From Pseudomonas lopnurensis (GTDB lineage Bacteria > Pseudomonadota > Gammaproteobacteria > Pseudomonadales > Pseudomonadaceae): DNA of 64,000 bases. Location: contig NZ_JADDIX010000070.1 of the NCBI RefSeq assembly GCF_015070855.1, positions 60,378 to 124,377 on the forward strand, written 5' to 3'. The notes under the pieces are model-generated. The model searched no databases. It saw only the letters and a program-made list of their open reading frames with translations, and was not told where the DNA came from. This document shows positions 1-12,048 of the stretch, in pieces (the first letter of the stretch is position 1; each line of letters opens with the position of its first letter). The translations under genes were made by a program, and so were the position numbers.

Positions 1-345
1 ACACCCGGTGGATGTAAAAAGCGACATCCACCCTACGCGGTTGCGTTGCGGCAGGCGGCTGCTCCGTAGGGTGGATCACGCTCCACCGATCCACCGGGCG
101 GCATCGCGGTGGATGTAAAAAGCGACATCCACCCTACACGGTTGCGTTGCCGCAAGCGGCTGCTCCGACGTAGGGTGGATCACGCTTCACCGATCCACCA
201 AGCGACACCCGGTGGATGTAAAAAGCGACATCCACCCTACGCGGTTGCGTTGTGGCAAGCGGCTGCTCCGGCGTAGGGTGGGTCACGCTCCACCGATCCA
301 CCGGGCGGCATCGCGGTGGATGTAAAAAGCGACATCCACCCTACT
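1..345. repeat. Array of palindromic repeats, about 103-bp period
   Basis: Four copies of a 30-bp imperfect palindrome (arm A, core GGTGGATGT/ACATCCACC) start at 7, 108, 211 and 315, alternating with a second palindrome (arm B, GTAGGGTGGATCACGC...GATCCACC; one copy at 170-199). Copies are separated by a conserved GCGGTTGCGTTG...GGCTGCTCC spacer. The design, alternating related palindromes that start with GTAGGGTGG, is that of a REP/BIME-like intergenic element. No gene is supported from 1 to 408. The same arms occur in inverse orientation at 12142-12213. Confidence 0.85.
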
Positions 346-408
346 GTCACGCGCTGTCACGCGCGATGCAGCGCCACGGTGGAGATCACCGCCCTCCACC
401 CACCTTGC

Positions 409-2250
409 CTACGGCTGGGTCAGCTGTTTGTACAGCTGCGGCAGGCGGAACGGCAGTTGTTGCGGTTCCTTGATCAGGGTGTAGCCGTTGGCGCCGAACA
501 TGTACGGCAGGTAGTCGCCGGCCTCGCGGTCGATGGTGATGCAGAACGGCAGCAGGCCCTGCTTGCGCGCTTCCATGACGGCCTGGCGGGTGTCTTCGAC
601 GCCGTAACGGCCTTCGTACAGATCCAGATCGTTCGGCTTGCCATCGGTCACCAGCAGCAACAGCTTGCGCCGCTGCTCGCAGTTGCCGAGCAGTTCGGTG
701 GCCTGGCGGATGGCGGCCCCCATGCGGGTGTAATAGCCGGGCTTGAGCGCCTGGATGCGCCCGCGGGTTTCGTCGCCATAGGGCTGGCGGAAGCTCTTCA
801 GCTCCTGCATGCGCACCTGCTGGCGACGCAGCGAGGAGAAACCGTACAGCGCAAACGGGTCGCCGACCGCCGACAGCGCCTCGCCGAATAGCAGCAGGCT
901 GTCGATGATGACGTCGATCACCCGGTGCTGGTTGTCCAGGTGCGCGTCGGTGGACATGGACAGGTCGGCCAGCAGCAGGCAGGCCAGGTCGCGGCGATTC
1001 TGCCGCTGCTCCATGAACAGACCGCGCTCGGCGCACTGACCATTCTGCCGCTCGACGTGAAAGTCGAGCCAGGCCTGCATGTCCAGTTCGGAACCCTGGG
1101 GTTGCTGACGCAGCCACTGGCGGTCGTTGCGCAGGTGCTCGAACTGCCGACGCAGACGCCGCGCCAGTGGTGCCAGGTGCGGCGGCAGCGGCCTGGCCTC
1201 GGCGCCGCGGGGCAGCATCAGCTGCAGGTTGACGAAATCCTGCCGCAGGCACTGCTTGCGGTAGTCCCATTCGGGCAGCTTGATGCCCTCGCCCAGCGGC
1301 ATGTCGTCGAAGTCGGCGGCCGGCAGGTCCAGATCCAGCTTGAGGCCGCCGCCCTGGCGCATGCGCTGACGCGAAAGGGCCAGCTCGTCGAGGTCCTCGG
1401 CGACGCGCGCCGCATCCAGGTCCTCGGTGTCGTCGCCGCAGCGATCCAGTTCGATATGCTCGGACCAGCTGAACAGGTTCTCCAGGCGGAACAGCAGCAG
1501 GCCGCCCTTGCTGGCGCTCTCCTCCACGCGCCGGGCACGCTTGCGCTGGCGCGATTCGCCGCCGGGCGGCGCTTCCAGGTTGCCCTCGCCTTCCTCGGCC
1601 CGATCGGCAGCCTGGGGCTCACCAAGATTGTCCGCCGGGTACAGCCACAGCGGCAATGGCCAAGGCGCGCGTTCGCTGCGCGGGAACTGGCTGACGCTGC
1701 CTGGTTCACGCAGCGCTTGGCACAGCGCGCTTTCCAGCGCGGCCTCGGCCTTGGGCAACTGGCTCGGGTCCGGGCGCAACTGCAGATGGGCCTCGACCAG
1801 GCGCCGGTAACGCGCACGCATGGCCGGGAACTGCTCGAGGATGGCCCGGGTCCAGCGCTGGTTGTCCCGCGCCCAGTGGCGCATCTGGCCCGCCTGCGCG
1901 GCGAGCAACGCCAGCCAGCGATACAGATCCTGGTTCAGCGAGACTTCCGGGTAGACCGCCAGGCTCTGCGGCAGCCGCAGGTTGCTGGCGTCGCACCAGG
2001 CCACCGGCAGTTGCTTGCAGGTCCCGGCGACCTGTTGCAGCAGGTTGCGCCGCAGCAGCAGATCTCGCGCGCTGGCGGCTTCGACGCCGACCCCGCTGGC
2101 CCCGCCCATGGCGCGGAACAGCAGCGACAGCGGCCGCTGCATGCTCTGAAGCTCCACCCGTGCCTCGGGAAAGTCCGGGCTGGCGCGACGGGTGATGAAG
2201 CGGTGCCAGACACTGCCGACCCACTCTTCCACTTCGATGGTAAAGGCCAT
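409..2250 (-). CDS. norD: NorD, nitric oxide reductase activation protein (VWA domain)
   Basis: Accessory protein needed for active NO reductase in the norCBD operon; it is thought to work with the MoxR-type ATPase NirQ/NorQ in inserting or activating the NorB metal site. The 613-residue product has a C-terminal von Willebrand A domain with the MIDAS motif DLSMS near residue 427 and a following LLLVTDGKPND strand near residue 535. I chose the ATG at 2250 because GGAG lies nine bases upstream and the product then begins MAFTIEVEEWVG; an in-frame ATG at 2283 has no ribosome site. It is the last gene of the nor operon, about 80 bases after norB. Confidence 0.93.
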   Translation of the reverse strand: MAFTIEVEEWVGSVWHRFITRRASPDFPEARVELQSMQRPLSLLFRAMGGASGVGVEAASARDLLLRRNLLQQVAGTCKQLPVAWCDASNLRLPQSLAVYPEVSLNQDLYRWLALLAAQAGQMRHWARDNQRWTRAILEQFPAMRARYRRLVEAHLQLRPDPSQLPKAEAALESALCQALREPGSVSQFPRSERAPWPLPLWLYPADNLGEPQAADRAEEGEGNLEAPPGGESRQRKRARRVEESASKGGLLLFRLENLFSWSEHIELDRCGDDTEDLDAARVAEDLDELALSRQRMRQGGGLKLDLDLPAADFDDMPLGEGIKLPEWDYRKQCLRQDFVNLQLMLPRGAEARPLPPHLAPLARRLRRQFEHLRNDRQWLRQQPQGSELDMQAWLDFHVERQNGQCAERGLFMEQRQNRRDLACLLLADLSMSTDAHLDNQHRVIDVIIDSLLLFGEALSAVGDPFALYGFSSLRRQQVRMQELKSFRQPYGDETRGRIQALKPGYYTRMGAAIRQATELLGNCEQRRKLLLLVTDGKPNDLDLYEGRYGVEDTRQAVMEARKQGLLPFCITIDREAGDYLPYMFGANGYTLIKEPQQLPFRLPQLYKQLTQP

Positions 2251-2332
2251 GCGGGTTACTCCGTGCTGGCAGTTGAAACGCAAAACGGCCCGCTATTACC
2301 AGCCGGGCCGTCGATGCTCATTGCGACTCGTC

Positions 2333-4242
<1,910 letters not shown>

Positions 4243-4299
4243 GGTCGCCTCCTCATGGCTTGGCGTAGCCAGTTTAAGAAGGAGGCTATCGAAACCTGC

Positions 4300-4313
4300 T
4301 TGATGGCAATCAA
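4300..4313. promoter_or_regulatory. FNR/DNR-type box of norC
   Basis: TTGATGGCAATCAA is a perfect match to TTGAT-N4-ATCAA, the site of FNR/ANR/DNR regulators. It lies 57 bases before the norC start, consistent with a class II activator position. Confidence 0.88.
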
Positions 4314-4314
4314 G

Positions 4315-4609
4315 AAAAAACCGAACGTGGCAGTCGGTCTTTCCGGGCGCTTCGAGGGCTGCCGGGGGTCCTTGCAGAACATGCCAAGCACGCCGCACAG
4401 CGCGCCGGCTCACGCCGGCAGCTTGCAGCGAAAGCCGGATGACTCATACGCGCCGAAGCCCGGCGCCATGCGAAGGCATCGCCTGGGAGGTCGCCCGTCG
4501 GGCTTCGCTGCGCTCAACCCAAGGTACGTCGTGCGATTGCCGGTAGGTTGGGTTGGGGCGCGAAGCGCCGAAGCCCAACATCGCCCGCGCAGTCGCCGGA
4601 ACGGACGTC
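4315..4609. repeat. Intergenic region nirH-norC with a palindromic element
   Basis: No gene is supported between the norC box and nirH. A palindrome beginning GTAGGTTGGG and ending GCCCAACA lies at 4543-4580; an element of the same design is at 44061-44099. It separates nirH from norCBD and may limit read-through. Confidence 0.6.
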
Positions 4610-5119
4610 TCAGGCGCTGCGCTGCAGCGCGCCGATGCGCAGGCCGGTCTTCTTCAGGATGCGGCTGGAAACCAGCATTTCGTCGCCATGGCAGGCCTTG
4701 CCGAGCAAGGCGCGGATCTGGTTGCGGTAGGCCTCGATGGCTGCCGCGTCGCGTCCGTGGACCATGGCGAACAGGTTGTACGACCAGCCCTCGCGGCGGG
4801 GGCGACGATAGCAATGGCTGACGAAGGGCTGGGCGCCGATCAGCGCGCCGAGGCGCTCGATCTCGGCATCGTCGACGTCCCACACGGTCATGCCGTTGTG
4901 CCGGTAGCCCAGACGGTAGTGGTTGGGCACGGCGGCGATGCGGCGGATCGCGCCGGCGGCCTGCAACCGCTGCAGCAGCGCCAGGGTCTCATCCACCTCG
5001 AGGCCGAGCTCACCGGCGAGCCAGGCCCAGGGGTCCTCGACCAGCGGCAGGCCGGCTTCGGTGAGCGCCACCAGGCGCTGCGCCAGCGCCTGGTCAGACG
5101 GGGAAATGCAATCCGACAT
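4610..5119 (-). CDS. nirH: NirH, siroheme decarboxylase-type subunit of heme d1 synthesis
   Basis: One of the four related NirD/L/G/H proteins that together decarboxylate siroheme to didecarboxysiroheme, a step towards heme d1 of NirS. The 169-residue product has the Lrp/AsnC-like winged helix and the family segments PNHYRLGYRHNGMTVWDV and GWSYNLFAMVHG. The start MSDCIS at 5119 lies within the end of nirG (26-base overlap), typical of this translationally coupled operon. Confidence 0.93.
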   Translation of the reverse strand: MSDCISPSDQALAQRLVALTEAGLPLVEDPWAWLAGELGLEVDETLALLQRLQAAGAIRRIAAVPNHYRLGYRHNGMTVWDVDDAEIERLGALIGAQPFVSHCYRRPRREGWSYNLFAMVHGRDAAAIEAYRNQIRALLGKACHGDEMLVSSRILKKTGLRIGALQRSA

Positions 5120-5537
5120 GGTAGGTTTCCTCCTTCGGCAGGTTGAGCACCGCCAACCCGGTTCGCGCCTCGATGCGCGCCACGGTTTCGGCGATGCCCT
5201 GCGGGGTCGCGCAACCGAGCACGAACCACATGTTCCAGGGGTGTTCACGGCGATAGTTGTGCGCCACTTCCGGCATCGCCGCGAGCTGCGCGGCGACCTC
5301 GTCGAAGCGCGCCTCGGGCACCGCCAGCGCCGCGAGGGTGAAGGCGCCGCCCAGGCGCTCGATATCGAACATCGGCCCGAAGCGGGTCAGCACGCCATCG
5401 TCCAGCAAGGCCTGCACCCGCGCGCGCAGCGTCTCGGACATGCTGCCCAGTTCCTCGGCCAGCGCCTCCCAGGGCTGGCGCACCAGCGGCAGGCCATGCT
5501 GCAGGCGGTTGATCAGCGCGCGGTCGAACTCATCCAT
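5094..5537 (-). CDS. nirG: NirG, siroheme decarboxylase-type subunit
   Basis: Lrp-like subunit of the siroheme decarboxylase complex in the cytoplasm. The 147-residue product begins [18 protein letters not shown], has the helix-turn-helix region with [13 protein letters not shown], and the conserved [15 protein letters not shown] segment that is the counterpart of [15 protein letters not shown] in NirD. The start at 5537 overlaps the nirL stop region by eight bases. An ATG 24 bases further upstream is possible but lies inside nirL. Confidence 0.92.
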   Translation of the reverse strand: MDEFDRALINRLQHGLPLVRQPWEALAEELGSMSETLRARVQALLDDGVLTRFGPMFDIERLGGAFTLAALAVPEARFDEVAAQLAAMPEVAHNYRREHPWNMWFVLGCATPQGIAETVARIEARTGLAVLNLPKEETYHVGLHFPV

Positions 5538-6039
5538 GGGCGGCCTCCGCTGGCGGCGCATAACGCCCGCCGCACTGTTTGAAGGCGCGCGTGCTGAACA
5601 GCACCTGATGCGGCAGCGCGCTCAGGCCGTGCGCGGCCAGCAGCGCCTCGATCAGCCCGAGCACCTGCTCGCGCTCGCGGCCATGGACCATGCAGAACAG
5701 GTTGTAGCGCCACTGTGGCAGCCGTCGCGGGCGCTGGTAGCAGAGGTTGACGCCCGCGGCCTGGCCGAGCAGGCGGCCGACCGCGTCGACCTGTTCGTCG
5801 GGCACGTCCAGCACCAGCATAGCGTTGGCGCGAAAGCCCAGGGCGCGGTGCTTGAGCACCAGGCCGACGCGGCGGAACAGGCCATCGGCCTGCCACTGCC
5901 GGACCTGTTCCAGCACCAGCGCTTCACGACTGCCGATCTGCTCGGCGAGCCGCCGATACGGGCGCGGCACCAGCGGCAGGCCGGCTTCGAGCAGGCGGCG
6001 CAGCTGCAGCGCCTGTCGATTGTCGAGGCAGGCGTTCAT
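5530..6039 (-). CDS. nirL: NirL, siroheme decarboxylase-type subunit
   Basis: 169 residues, NirD/L/G/H family, acting on siroheme for heme d1. It carries the paired segments [17 protein letters not shown] and [14 protein letters not shown], which align with NirH (YRLGYRHNGMTVWDV, WSYNLFAMVHGRD); NirL and NirH form one sequence subtype and NirD and NirG the other. The start at 6039 overlaps the nirD stop by four bases (ATGA). The long open frame upstream to 6435 is a shadow of nirD. Confidence 0.93.
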   Translation of the reverse strand: MNACLDNRQALQLRRLLEAGLPLVPRPYRRLAEQIGSREALVLEQVRQWQADGLFRRVGLVLKHRALGFRANAMLVLDVPDEQVDAVGRLLGQAAGVNLCYQRPRRLPQWRYNLFCMVHGREREQVLGLIEALLAAHGLSALPHQVLFSTRAFKQCGGRYAPPAEAAHG

Positions 6040-6494
6040 CGGGCGTCTCCCAGCGGAAAACCCAGGTCGATGCGAAACGCGTTCTGCATCGGCAGGTCGA
6101 GCGGTTTCAGACCGGTTTCGGCCTCGATCACGGCGAGCAAGCGGTCGATATGCGCACGATCCGGGCCGGTGAGCACGAACCAGAGGTTGTAGCGATGCTC
6201 GCGCAGGTAATTGTGATTGACCTCGGGAAAGGCGCTGATCCATTCGGCGACCCGCTCCAGGCGCGCCTGCGGAACGGCCAGGGCAACCAGCGTGCTGGCG
6301 CCGGCGCGGCTGTGTTCGAACACCGGGCCGATACGCGACAGGCCGTCGCCCTGCTGCAGCCGTTCGAGGCAGGCGAGCACCTCGCTTTCCGCGCAGCCGA
6401 GCGTCTCGGCCATCGCGCGGTAGGGCTCGGCGCACAGCGGCATGCCGTGCTGGTAGCAGTCGATCAGGCGGCGACTGAGGGCGTCGATGTGCAT
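6036..6494 (-). CDS. nirD: NirD, siroheme decarboxylase-type subunit
   Basis: 152-residue member of the NirD/L/G/H set. It begins [20 protein letters not shown] and has [22 protein letters not shown] and the [15 protein letters not shown] motif. It starts one base after the nirF stop and overlaps nirL by four bases, so nirF-D-L-G-H are probably translated as a coupled chain. It is separate from nirL here, unlike organisms with a fused NirDL. Confidence 0.93.
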   Translation of the reverse strand: MHIDALSRRLIDCYQHGMPLCAEPYRAMAETLGCAESEVLACLERLQQGDGLSRIGPVFEHSRAGASTLVALAVPQARLERVAEWISAFPEVNHNYLREHRYNLWFVLTGPDRAHIDRLLAVIEAETGLKPLDLPMQNAFRIDLGFPLGDAR

Positions 6495-6495
6495 G

Positions 6496-7671
6496 TCACA
6501 ACCCCGTCTGGTGGGCGCGGCTGCTGAAAAAGATGCCGCTCGGACTCTGCGCCGGCAGACGCTTGATCAACTTCAGCGTGTAGGGGTCCCAGACCTGCAC
6601 CTCGTTGGCGTCGCGTACCGACAGCCAGAGCTGGTCGCCGCGGGCGGTGAATTCCATGTGCAGCACCGCCGGGCCGGGCTCCAGGGTGGCGATGACCTCG
6701 TGCGTCTCGCTGTCGATCACCTGCACCTTGCCGTTGTCCGGGTGGGCGAAGTTGACCCAGATCTGCCGCGCATCGGGGCGCGCCATGACGAAGATCGGCT
6801 GGCCGGCGACGTCGATGGCGTCGGTCTGCTGCCACTTCTCGGAATCCATCACCAGCACGCGGTGCTGGCCGACCGCCGGCACGAAGGTCTGGTTGCCGGC
6901 CACGGTCCAGCCTTCCAGGTGCGGCATCTTGTACACCGGCAGCTTCTGCTGGCCGCGGCCGTAGCCGTCGAGGATGCGCTCGACGCCACGCTCGGGGTGC
7001 CAGAGGTCGATCTTGGCCATACCGTCCTCGCCGAACAGGCCGGCGATGTAGTAGCGGCCGTCGGGCGTGAGCAGCGCGTCGTAGGGCTGCTTGCCGACAT
7101 TCTCGAAGCGCGTGACGGTGGGTGTATCGCCCTGACTGAAGTCCAGCAGCCAGGTCTCGTTGGTGTCGAACAGGCTGTAGATGAAGCGCCGGCCCGGTGC
7201 GTCGAGCACCCCGACGACACGCGAATTGCGACTGCCGTCGGCCAGCGGCGTGGCCGGGATGTCGGCGACCAGCTCCAGCGTGTCGGCGTTGAACACCTTC
7301 ACCCCGCCCGGCTCGTAGTTGCCGACCGCGATCAGCGAGCCATCCTGGCTGATCGCGCCGCCGATGCTGTTGCCGCCCTGGATCACGCGCCGGTCGATAC
7401 GCTGGCGCAGCAGGTCGACCCTGGTCAGCCCGCCGTCGCGGCCGAATACGTAGGCGTAGCGCTGATCACGGGAGAACACCACCGAGGCGTGGGACAGATC
7501 GCCCAACCCCTCGATGCGCGCCAACCGGATCTGGCCGCTGCTCTCGACGATCTGCAGGCTGCCGGTGGCGCGTTCCACCACCACGCCGAGATCGCCCGTG
7601 CCGCGCAGCGGGTGTTGCGCGCAGGCGGCGAGCAGACCGGCCGCGGCCAGCAGCAGGAAAGGACGGATCAT
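6496..7671 (-). CDS. nirF: NirF, heme d1 biosynthesis protein (lipoprotein)
   Basis: Beta-propeller protein required for a late step of heme d1 synthesis, anchored at the periplasmic face. The 391-residue product has a lipobox ending LLAAC (Cys17) and an eight-bladed propeller related to the d1 domain of NirS, with SHASVVFSRDQRYAYVFGRDGG near the start and HMEFTARGDQLWLSVRDANEV near the end. It overlaps nirC by four bases. Confidence 0.94.
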   Translation of the reverse strand: MIRPFLLLAAAGLLAACAQHPLRGTGDLGVVVERATGSLQIVESSGQIRLARIEGLGDLSHASVVFSRDQRYAYVFGRDGGLTRVDLLRQRIDRRVIQGGNSIGGAISQDGSLIAVGNYEPGGVKVFNADTLELVADIPATPLADGSRNSRVVGVLDAPGRRFIYSLFDTNETWLLDFSQGDTPTVTRFENVGKQPYDALLTPDGRYYIAGLFGEDGMAKIDLWHPERGVERILDGYGRGQQKLPVYKMPHLEGWTVAGNQTFVPAVGQHRVLVMDSEKWQQTDAIDVAGQPIFVMARPDARQIWVNFAHPDNGKVQVIDSETHEVIATLEPGPAVLHMEFTARGDQLWLSVRDANEVQVWDPYTLKLIKRLPAQSPSGIFFSSRAHQTGL

Positions 7672-8009
7672 GGCGTGGGATATCCTTCGAGGAGACGATC
7701 GACCAGCCAGGCGATGTCCGGCTCGTCGAGCAGGGCATTCCAGCCGGGCATGGCGGTGCCGGGGCGGCCATGGGCGACGGTGGCGATCAGGCTGTCACGG
7801 GGTTTGCCGGCAAGCGCCTCGCGGGTCAGCGCGGGGCCGAGGCCGCCGGTCATGCGCAGGCCATGGCAGGAGCCGCAGTCCTGCAGGAGCAGATGGTCGA
7901 GCTGGGCCTGGCGCGCGGCGCTGGGCGCATCGGCCTGGGCCGCGGGAATCAGGAGGAGGGACGCCAGTGCGAGCCCCAGACGCGATACGGCATGGCGGGA
8001 CAGAATCAT
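7668..8009 (-). CDS. nirC: NirC, periplasmic cytochrome c55x
   Basis: Small monoheme cytochrome c that can feed electrons to NirS or take part in d1 maturation. 113 residues with a signal peptide to about residue 26, heme motif CGSCH at 45-49 and a late methionine in GTAMPGW. GGAGG sits just before the ATG. It follows nirM after 15 bases. Confidence 0.92.
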   Translation of the reverse strand: MILSRHAVSRLGLALASLLLIPAAQADAPSAARQAQLDHLLLQDCGSCHGLRMTGGLGPALTREALAGKPRDSLIATVAHGRPGTAMPGWNALLDEPDIAWLVDRLLEGYPTP

Positions 8010-8024
8010 GACGTCCTCCGGGTG

Positions 8025-8339
8025 TTACTTCTGGCTAAGAACCCACTCGGCGAGGATCTTGGCTTCTTCTTCGGTGACAGCATTTGGCGGCATCGGGATC
8101 GGACCCCAGACACCCTGGCTGCCATTCTTGATGTGCCCGGCCAGCAGGTCGGCAGCGCCGTCCTGGCCCGCGTACTTGGCGGCGACTTCCTTGAAGGCCG
8201 GACCGACCAGCTTGGCATCGATGCTATGGCACGCGGCGCAAGGCTTGCTCTTGAACAGCGCTTCGCCGTCCTGCGCCAGGGCCGGCTGCAGGGTCAGCGC
8301 GCCACCCAGGGCGAGCAAGGGAATCAGGATTTTCTTCAT
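8025..8339 (-). CDS. nirM: NirM, cytochrome c551
   Basis: Periplasmic electron donor of cytochrome cd1. 104 residues: signal peptide 1-22 (ends ALA), then a mature c551 with CAACH at 34-38 and the PIPMPPN region carrying the axial methionine. It follows nirS directly; nirT and nirB, which separate these genes in the P. stutzeri type arrangement, are not here. Confidence 0.95.
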   Translation of the reverse strand: MKKILIPLLALGGALTLQPALAQDGEALFKSKPCAACHSIDAKLVGPAFKEVAAKYAGQDGAADLLAGHIKNGSQGVWGPIPMPPNAVTEEEAKILAEWVLSQK

Positions 8340-8362
8340 GCGTTACTTCCTCAAGGCTAATT

Positions 8363-8388
8363 GGGAGCGGATCTTGAGGCCCGCTCCC
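8363..8388 (-). terminator. Hairpin in the nirS-nirM gap
   Basis: An 8-bp inverted repeat (GGGAGCGG / CCGCTCCC) lies in the 57-base gap between nirS and nirM with no T-run after it. It could be a partial terminator or an mRNA-stabilising 3' end, which would favour nirS transcript over the downstream genes; this role is inferred. Confidence 0.5.
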
Positions 8389-8396
8389 GGTGGGAC

Positions 8397-10196
<1,800 letters not shown>

Positions 10197-10222
10197 CTAG
10201 GAGAGGCCCATTGCCGACGCGC

Positions 10223-10236
10223 TTGACGACAATCAA
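10223..10236. promoter_or_regulatory. FNR/DNR-type box of nirS
   Basis: TTGACGACAATCAA matches TTGAT-N4-ATCAA with one mismatch in the first half. It is the box closer to nirS, 117 bases from its start. Confidence 0.8.
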
Positions 10237-10313
10237 GAGATAGATCGGCACCCCTTGAACGTGACGCCTTGTCGCGGCTTCGCGCGTCGATCCGGTCGCG
10301 ATCTCGAGCAGTC

Positions 10314-10327
10314 TTGATCGCAATCAA
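10314..10327. promoter_or_regulatory. FNR/DNR-type box of nirQ
   Basis: TTGATCGCAATCAA is a perfect FNR-type palindrome 88 bases before the nirQ ATG. Confidence 0.86.
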
Positions 10328-10415
10328 GCTTTGCCGGCGGATGGCTTGAGGGGAGCCGGCGAGGTCGGTAGCTTGGCGGCAGATGCTTAACCAACTGCCG
10401 CAGTGAGGTATTACC

Positions 10416-11225
10416 GTGAATGCGCCAGAGATCCCGACCGCAGACAGGCCGGACGCCCCCTTCTATCAACCGCTGGGCAACGAGCAGGCGCTGTTCGAGC
10501 AGGCCTGGCGGCACGGCATGCCGGTGCTGATCAAGGGCCCGACCGGCTGCGGCAAGACCCGCTTCGTGCAGCACATGGCGCATCGGCTGAACCTGCCGCT
10601 GTACACCGTGGCCTGCCACGACGACCTCTCCGCCGCCGACCTGGTCGGTCGGCACCTGATCGGCGCCCAGGGCACCTGGTGGCAGGACGGCCCGCTGACC
10701 CGTGCGGTGCGCGAGGGTGGCATCTGCTACCTGGACGAAGTGGTGGAGGCGCGGCAGGACACCGCCGTGGTGCTGCACCCGCTGGCCGATGATCGTCGCG
10801 AACTGTTCATCGAGCGCACCGGCGAGGCGCTCCAGGCGCCACCGGGCTTCATGCTGGTGGTGTCCTACAACCCCGGCTACCAGAACCTGCTCAAGGGCAT
10901 GAAGCCGAGCACCCGCCAGCGCTTCGTGGCGATGCGTTTCGACTATCCGCCGGCCGCCGAGGAAGAGCGCATCGTCGCCAACGAGGCGCAGGTGGATGCC
11001 GCGCTCGCGGCGCAGGTGGTCAGGCTCGGCCAGGCGCTGCGCCGGCTGGAGCAGCATGATCTGGAAGAAGTCGCCTCGACCCGCCTGCTGATCTTCACCG
11101 CGCGGATGATTCGCTCCGGGATGACGCCGCGCCAGGCCTGCCTGGCCTGCCTGGCCGAACCGCTGTCGGATGATCCGCAGACCGTCGCCGCGCTGATGGA
11201 TGTGGTCGATGTCCACTTCGGCTGA
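10416..11225 (+). CDS. nirQ: NirQ/NorQ, MoxR-type AAA+ ATPase
   Basis: Cytoplasmic ATPase that activates NO reductase (and affects nitrite reductase) together with the VWA protein NorD. 269 residues with Walker A GPTGCGKT at 41-48, Walker B ICYLDEV near 104-110, and the CbbQ/NirQ C-terminal domain (STRLLIFTARMIRSGM). It starts the plus-strand unit nirQ-norE-norF; the next gene's start lies inside its last 17 bases. Confidence 0.95.
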   Translation: MNAPEIPTADRPDAPFYQPLGNEQALFEQAWRHGMPVLIKGPTGCGKTRFVQHMAHRLNLPLYTVACHDDLSAADLVGRHLIGAQGTWWQDGPLTRAVREGGICYLDEVVEARQDTAVVLHPLADDRRELFIERTGEALQAPPGFMLVVSYNPGYQNLLKGMKPSTRQRFVAMRFDYPPAAEEERIVANEAQVDAALAAQVVRLGQALRRLEQHDLEEVASTRLLIFTARMIRSGMTPRQACLACLAEPLSDDPQTVAALMDVVDVHFG

Positions 11226-11796
11226 AACGCTCGCCCGCGCGCCCCGGCGGCTGCCGGGCGACCTGGCGATGTGGTTCTTCATCCTCGCCGAGCTGACCGT
11301 GTTCGCCATCCTGATCCTGGCCTTCGCCGTCACGCAGATGTTCAACCCGCAGTTGTTCGACCAAAGCCGCGCGGCGCTGGACAGCTCGACGGGCCTGGCA
11401 CTGACCCTGGGCCTGCTGACCTCCGGCCTGTTCGCCGCCCTGTCGGTCGAACAGGTACGCCAGGCCCGCCAGGGACGCGCGGCCCTGCTGCTGCTCGCCG
11501 CGCTGGCCTCGTCCTGCGTCTACGTGGCGCTCAAGCTCGACGAGTACCGGCATCTGGCCGGGCTCGGCCTGGGCATGGAGCACAACACCTTCTTCACCCT
11601 CTACTGGATTCTGACCGGCTTTCATTTCCTGCATGTCTTGCTGGGCATGCTGATCCTCGCCTGGCTGGCCGAGCGCTGCCGCCGCGGCGCCTACCGGCCG
11701 GACGACCACGGCGGACTGGAATCCGGCGTGCTCTACTGGCACATGGTCGATCTGGTCTGGGTGCTGCTGTTCCCGCTGGTCTACGTGCTGAGGTAA
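11209..11796 (+). CDS. norE: NorE, cytochrome c oxidase subunit III family protein
   Basis: Membrane protein associated with NO reductase function in denitrifiers (also called NirO). 195 residues with about five transmembrane helices; heme-copper oxidase subunit III features include LPGDLAMWFFILAELTVF, KLDEY and the HFLHVLLGM and YWHMVDLVWVLLFPLVYVLR ends. The start MSTSAE at 11209 overlaps nirQ by 17 bases; an in-frame ATG at 11200 is an alternative. Confidence 0.9.
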   Translation: MSTSAETLARAPRRLPGDLAMWFFILAELTVFAILILAFAVTQMFNPQLFDQSRAALDSSTGLALTLGLLTSGLFAALSVEQVRQARQGRAALLLLAALASSCVYVALKLDEYRHLAGLGLGMEHNTFFTLYWILTGFHFLHVLLGMLILAWLAERCRRGAYRPDDHGGLESGVLYWHMVDLVWVLLFPLVYVLR

Positions 11797-11799
11797 CTC

Positions 11800-12048
11800 A
11801 TGTCCGCTTCCAAGGTGCTGGTCGCCTGCTGGCTCGGCCTGGTCGCACTATCGGTTTGCACCGTCCTGCTGGGTAACGCCGGTGCCACGCAGGCGCTGGC
11901 GACAGGCGTTCTGCTCGCAGCGTTCGGCAAGGCCTGGCTGATCACTGACGGCTTCATGGAGCTGCGCCACGCACCTCGCGCATGGCGTCTGCTGCTGCTC
12001 GGCTGGCCCCTGGTCATGGCCATCGGCATGCTGCTGACCCTGCTCTGA
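11800..12048 (+). CDS. norF: NorF, cytochrome c oxidase subunit IV family small membrane protein
   Basis: 82 residues, almost entirely three hydrophobic helices, with KAWLITDGFMELRHAPRAWR typical of the NorF/NirP and subunit IV family. It lies three bases after norE and ends the unit. Required for full NO reductase activity in relatives; exact role unknown. Confidence 0.85.
   Translation: MSASKVLVACWLGLVALSVCTVLLGNAGATQALATGVLLAAFGKAWLITDGFMELRHAPRAWRLLLLGWPLVMAIGMLLTLL

Noticed and set aside
1-345. CRISPR array
   Set aside because: The repeats are about 103 bp apart and palindromic with conserved, not unique, spacers; no cas genes.
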